Part shown: positions 42,301 through 42,628 of the stretch, piece by piece
How the letters are laid out: the number at the start of each line of letters is the position of its first letter
How positions within the stretch are numbered: the stretch's first letter is position 1
DNA from: a virus
IMG/VR virus record: IMGVR_UViG_3300021142_000064
Coordinates: 1-42,628 of that record
Direction: 5' to 3' (one strand)
Length of the DNA stretch: 42,628 bases
Notes under the pieces: model-generated
The model's database searches: none
Seen by the model: the letters and a program-made list of their open reading frames with translations, nothing else
What the model was told of the DNA's origin: nothing
Position numbers and translations under genes: made by a program

Positions 42301-42628
42301 GTTTGTTGGCTCATCATTATAATTTGAAATACCATCAACAAAAGAAGCATATTCATATATGTTTTTAAAGCTGGTAAAAGTAGTACCAGTAAAGTCAAAA
42401 ACTGTAGTTGTAGTCGCCTTTGGGTCTATTATTCCGTCAATAGTATAGCCTCTTTTTAACGCTAATCCGTTTGATTTAATAACTGGTTTTATATTATCTT
42501 TGTAACTATCATCATAGAATATTAATCTGTACGGTTGTGATTTTAAATCACTGTCATTTAGGTCAACCAATTTAAACTCTTGGGTCCCGAAGCTACCGTT
42601 AAGAATATTAAATCCGCTGTCGCTAGAA
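39370..42628 (-). CDS. Baseplate hub protein with LAS-type peptidase (5' end outside window)
   Basis: At least 1085 residues; the frame stays open to the right edge with no stop, so the true start is probably beyond 42628. A TTG at 42570 is a possible internal start; numbers below count from it. A region at about residues 700-800 resembles gp27/late-control-D hub domains (SYKVELEMLGNAMIQPLMYF ... FHGAYMVTRVKHSI ... TTHITGSRI). Residues about 860-1015 form a LAS-type metallopeptidase (M15/M74-like) with the zinc set H917-x6-D924 (SLHYTGRAVD) and H1010-x-H1012 (GHDNHIHIQF). It would cut peptide crosslinks during DNA entry. Its neighbour is a glycan-cutting endolysin. The N-terminal part is unassigned and more AT-rich. 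Confidence 0.83.
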   Translation of the reverse strand, partial: SSDSGFNILNGSFGTQEFKLVDLNDSDLKSQPYRLIFYDDSYKDNIKPVIKSNGLALKRGYTIDGIIDPKATTTTVFDFTGTTFTSFKNIYEYASFVDGISNYNDEPTNLHKYYGKNYLLSSKYINGNTSITYPYINFQVNKHDEDSSNLQTPNLINTLGMSPISLFGSRLYYEQTNEQAKALLFLHSFPWKGLNNDTEECANSTIFNNCGYEILNTFAKRAGFVSAPKLWAAFIGGLLTRYESDNDILTFHDGLISYIPTFGSQISDDYYPKKDEYLTIKTNYIGVSMSFISDKNSYKKLDTVILTLPDQAKTTFKNIFNDFVTSDWPAFKKDLELIDSTTTNWVTNYNQINFTNNANGTVSVSKTQFQTLFKNTENYSMVNPIYWDASHGGHPDYRYNICLEIKDGSNVANNLTKYFVNNEVILANTTYSIWAESSNMNKGRRNIIIPNSYLDTYLTTFLENIRKNDKSSKEDAEKKKAENDLFGTDNENVIKFQIYRTCKNIYDKWIGGAKDDKEVIFRCGNNRSEVDKSLAKQRNASEPKLIDSFRFVTRSFRDIGDELAVNPTPILTYLTSNPNSSAYDAITSLLSSNNFTFDALPSFINYRDEKLLETVFKPLGSYEMDAITNQKNTCYPTFVCVYAGQGSKHLDFKDSNYPNDGFDVRCINGALTGLPEDFTSNLWDYEEPVTFFNVRYGQQNQNIFKDIVLDQSEFSETEESLLITDSIAKKGSEKSRTLGGQNIYNVHAVRSYKVELEMLGNAMIQPLMYFQLDNIPMFHGAYMVTRVKHSIKPNHMTTHITGSRIRQPETKILDASSLYMSLLDTIDSINSTTTAVGQFKNSPNKIPAPAGYSKQIPFVTYHITPSDTLKYQFNDGTYPNGDSYAMEAVGKFVENLSKLWYTQETPNKQSTNIVYVNCFGALNGGAYKKHGDSSLHYTGRAVDIMLMSNDRTKDPRSGAGTYTYKDSVNYDQEANKRFIQLVIDQDKKSTSVHVDAIFFNDPVLISHFSGQKSTSGKNILTAFEGHDNHIHIQFTVPTDVDTKIKNNQIPELITSNLPAGATQKLTSNQLPTESEKLKGLGQIKS

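Overview
The window looks like part of the genome of a T4-like, contractile-tailed phage that infects a member of the Bacteroidota (possibly a flavobacterium-like host). The T4-like part rests on recognisable homologues of gp47, a gp61-type primase, a gp41/DnaB helicase, RNase H/FEN, UvsX, gp32, NrdA/NrdB, gp25 and gp6, plus a baseplate hub. The Bacteroidota part rests on seven promoters of the form TTG-N19/20-TAnnTTTG, on A/T-rich start regions without Shine-Dalgarno sequences, and on SprB-type repeat domains in virion proteins. No tRNA, CRISPR array, integrase or reverse transcriptase was seen.

Every gene but two reads leftward (- strand). From right to left: a baseplate hub protein with a LAS-type metallopeptidase domain, open at the right edge; a lambda-type endolysin; four small genes, two of them late-type; a terminator; the gp32-like SSB with two tandem host-type promoters; a terminator; then a replication/nucleotide block (uvsX, RNase H, an unknown gene, the dnaB-like helicase, nrdB, nrdA) ending in a strong terminator at 28321-28347. 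Next is a tail/baseplate block of about 24 kb (28262 down to 4562): gp25, gp6, a small membrane protein, a 1353-residue multidomain virion protein, several unrecognised baseplate-like proteins, a tail protein I-like protein, and tail fibre/collar proteins, one with about 41 copies of a 14-residue SHAEG repeat. The left end returns to DNA metabolism: a RuvC-like resolvase, the primase, a RecB-like nuclease, the gp47-like nuclease and the first 18 codons of another gene.

The only rightward genes are a small ribbon-helix-helix protein and a GIY-YIG homing endonuclease (2839-3754). They are AT-rich and sit between the primase and a 25-codon diverged remnant of a second primase 5' end, which keeps its own promoter. 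The most likely explanation is insertion of a homing cassette into the primase gene, with the primase rebuilt from a second copy of its start.

Two promoter classes seem to divide the genes. Host-like TAnnTTTG promoters precede primase, nuclease, gp47, ssb and an early gene at 38828. A different motif, ATATTTAT followed by an A/T-rich tract, lies just before structural genes (28262, 14609, 11824, 7907, 37801), before the helicase, and before the homing cassette. Three host-type promoters lie exactly four bases from the start codon, which predicts leaderless mRNAs.
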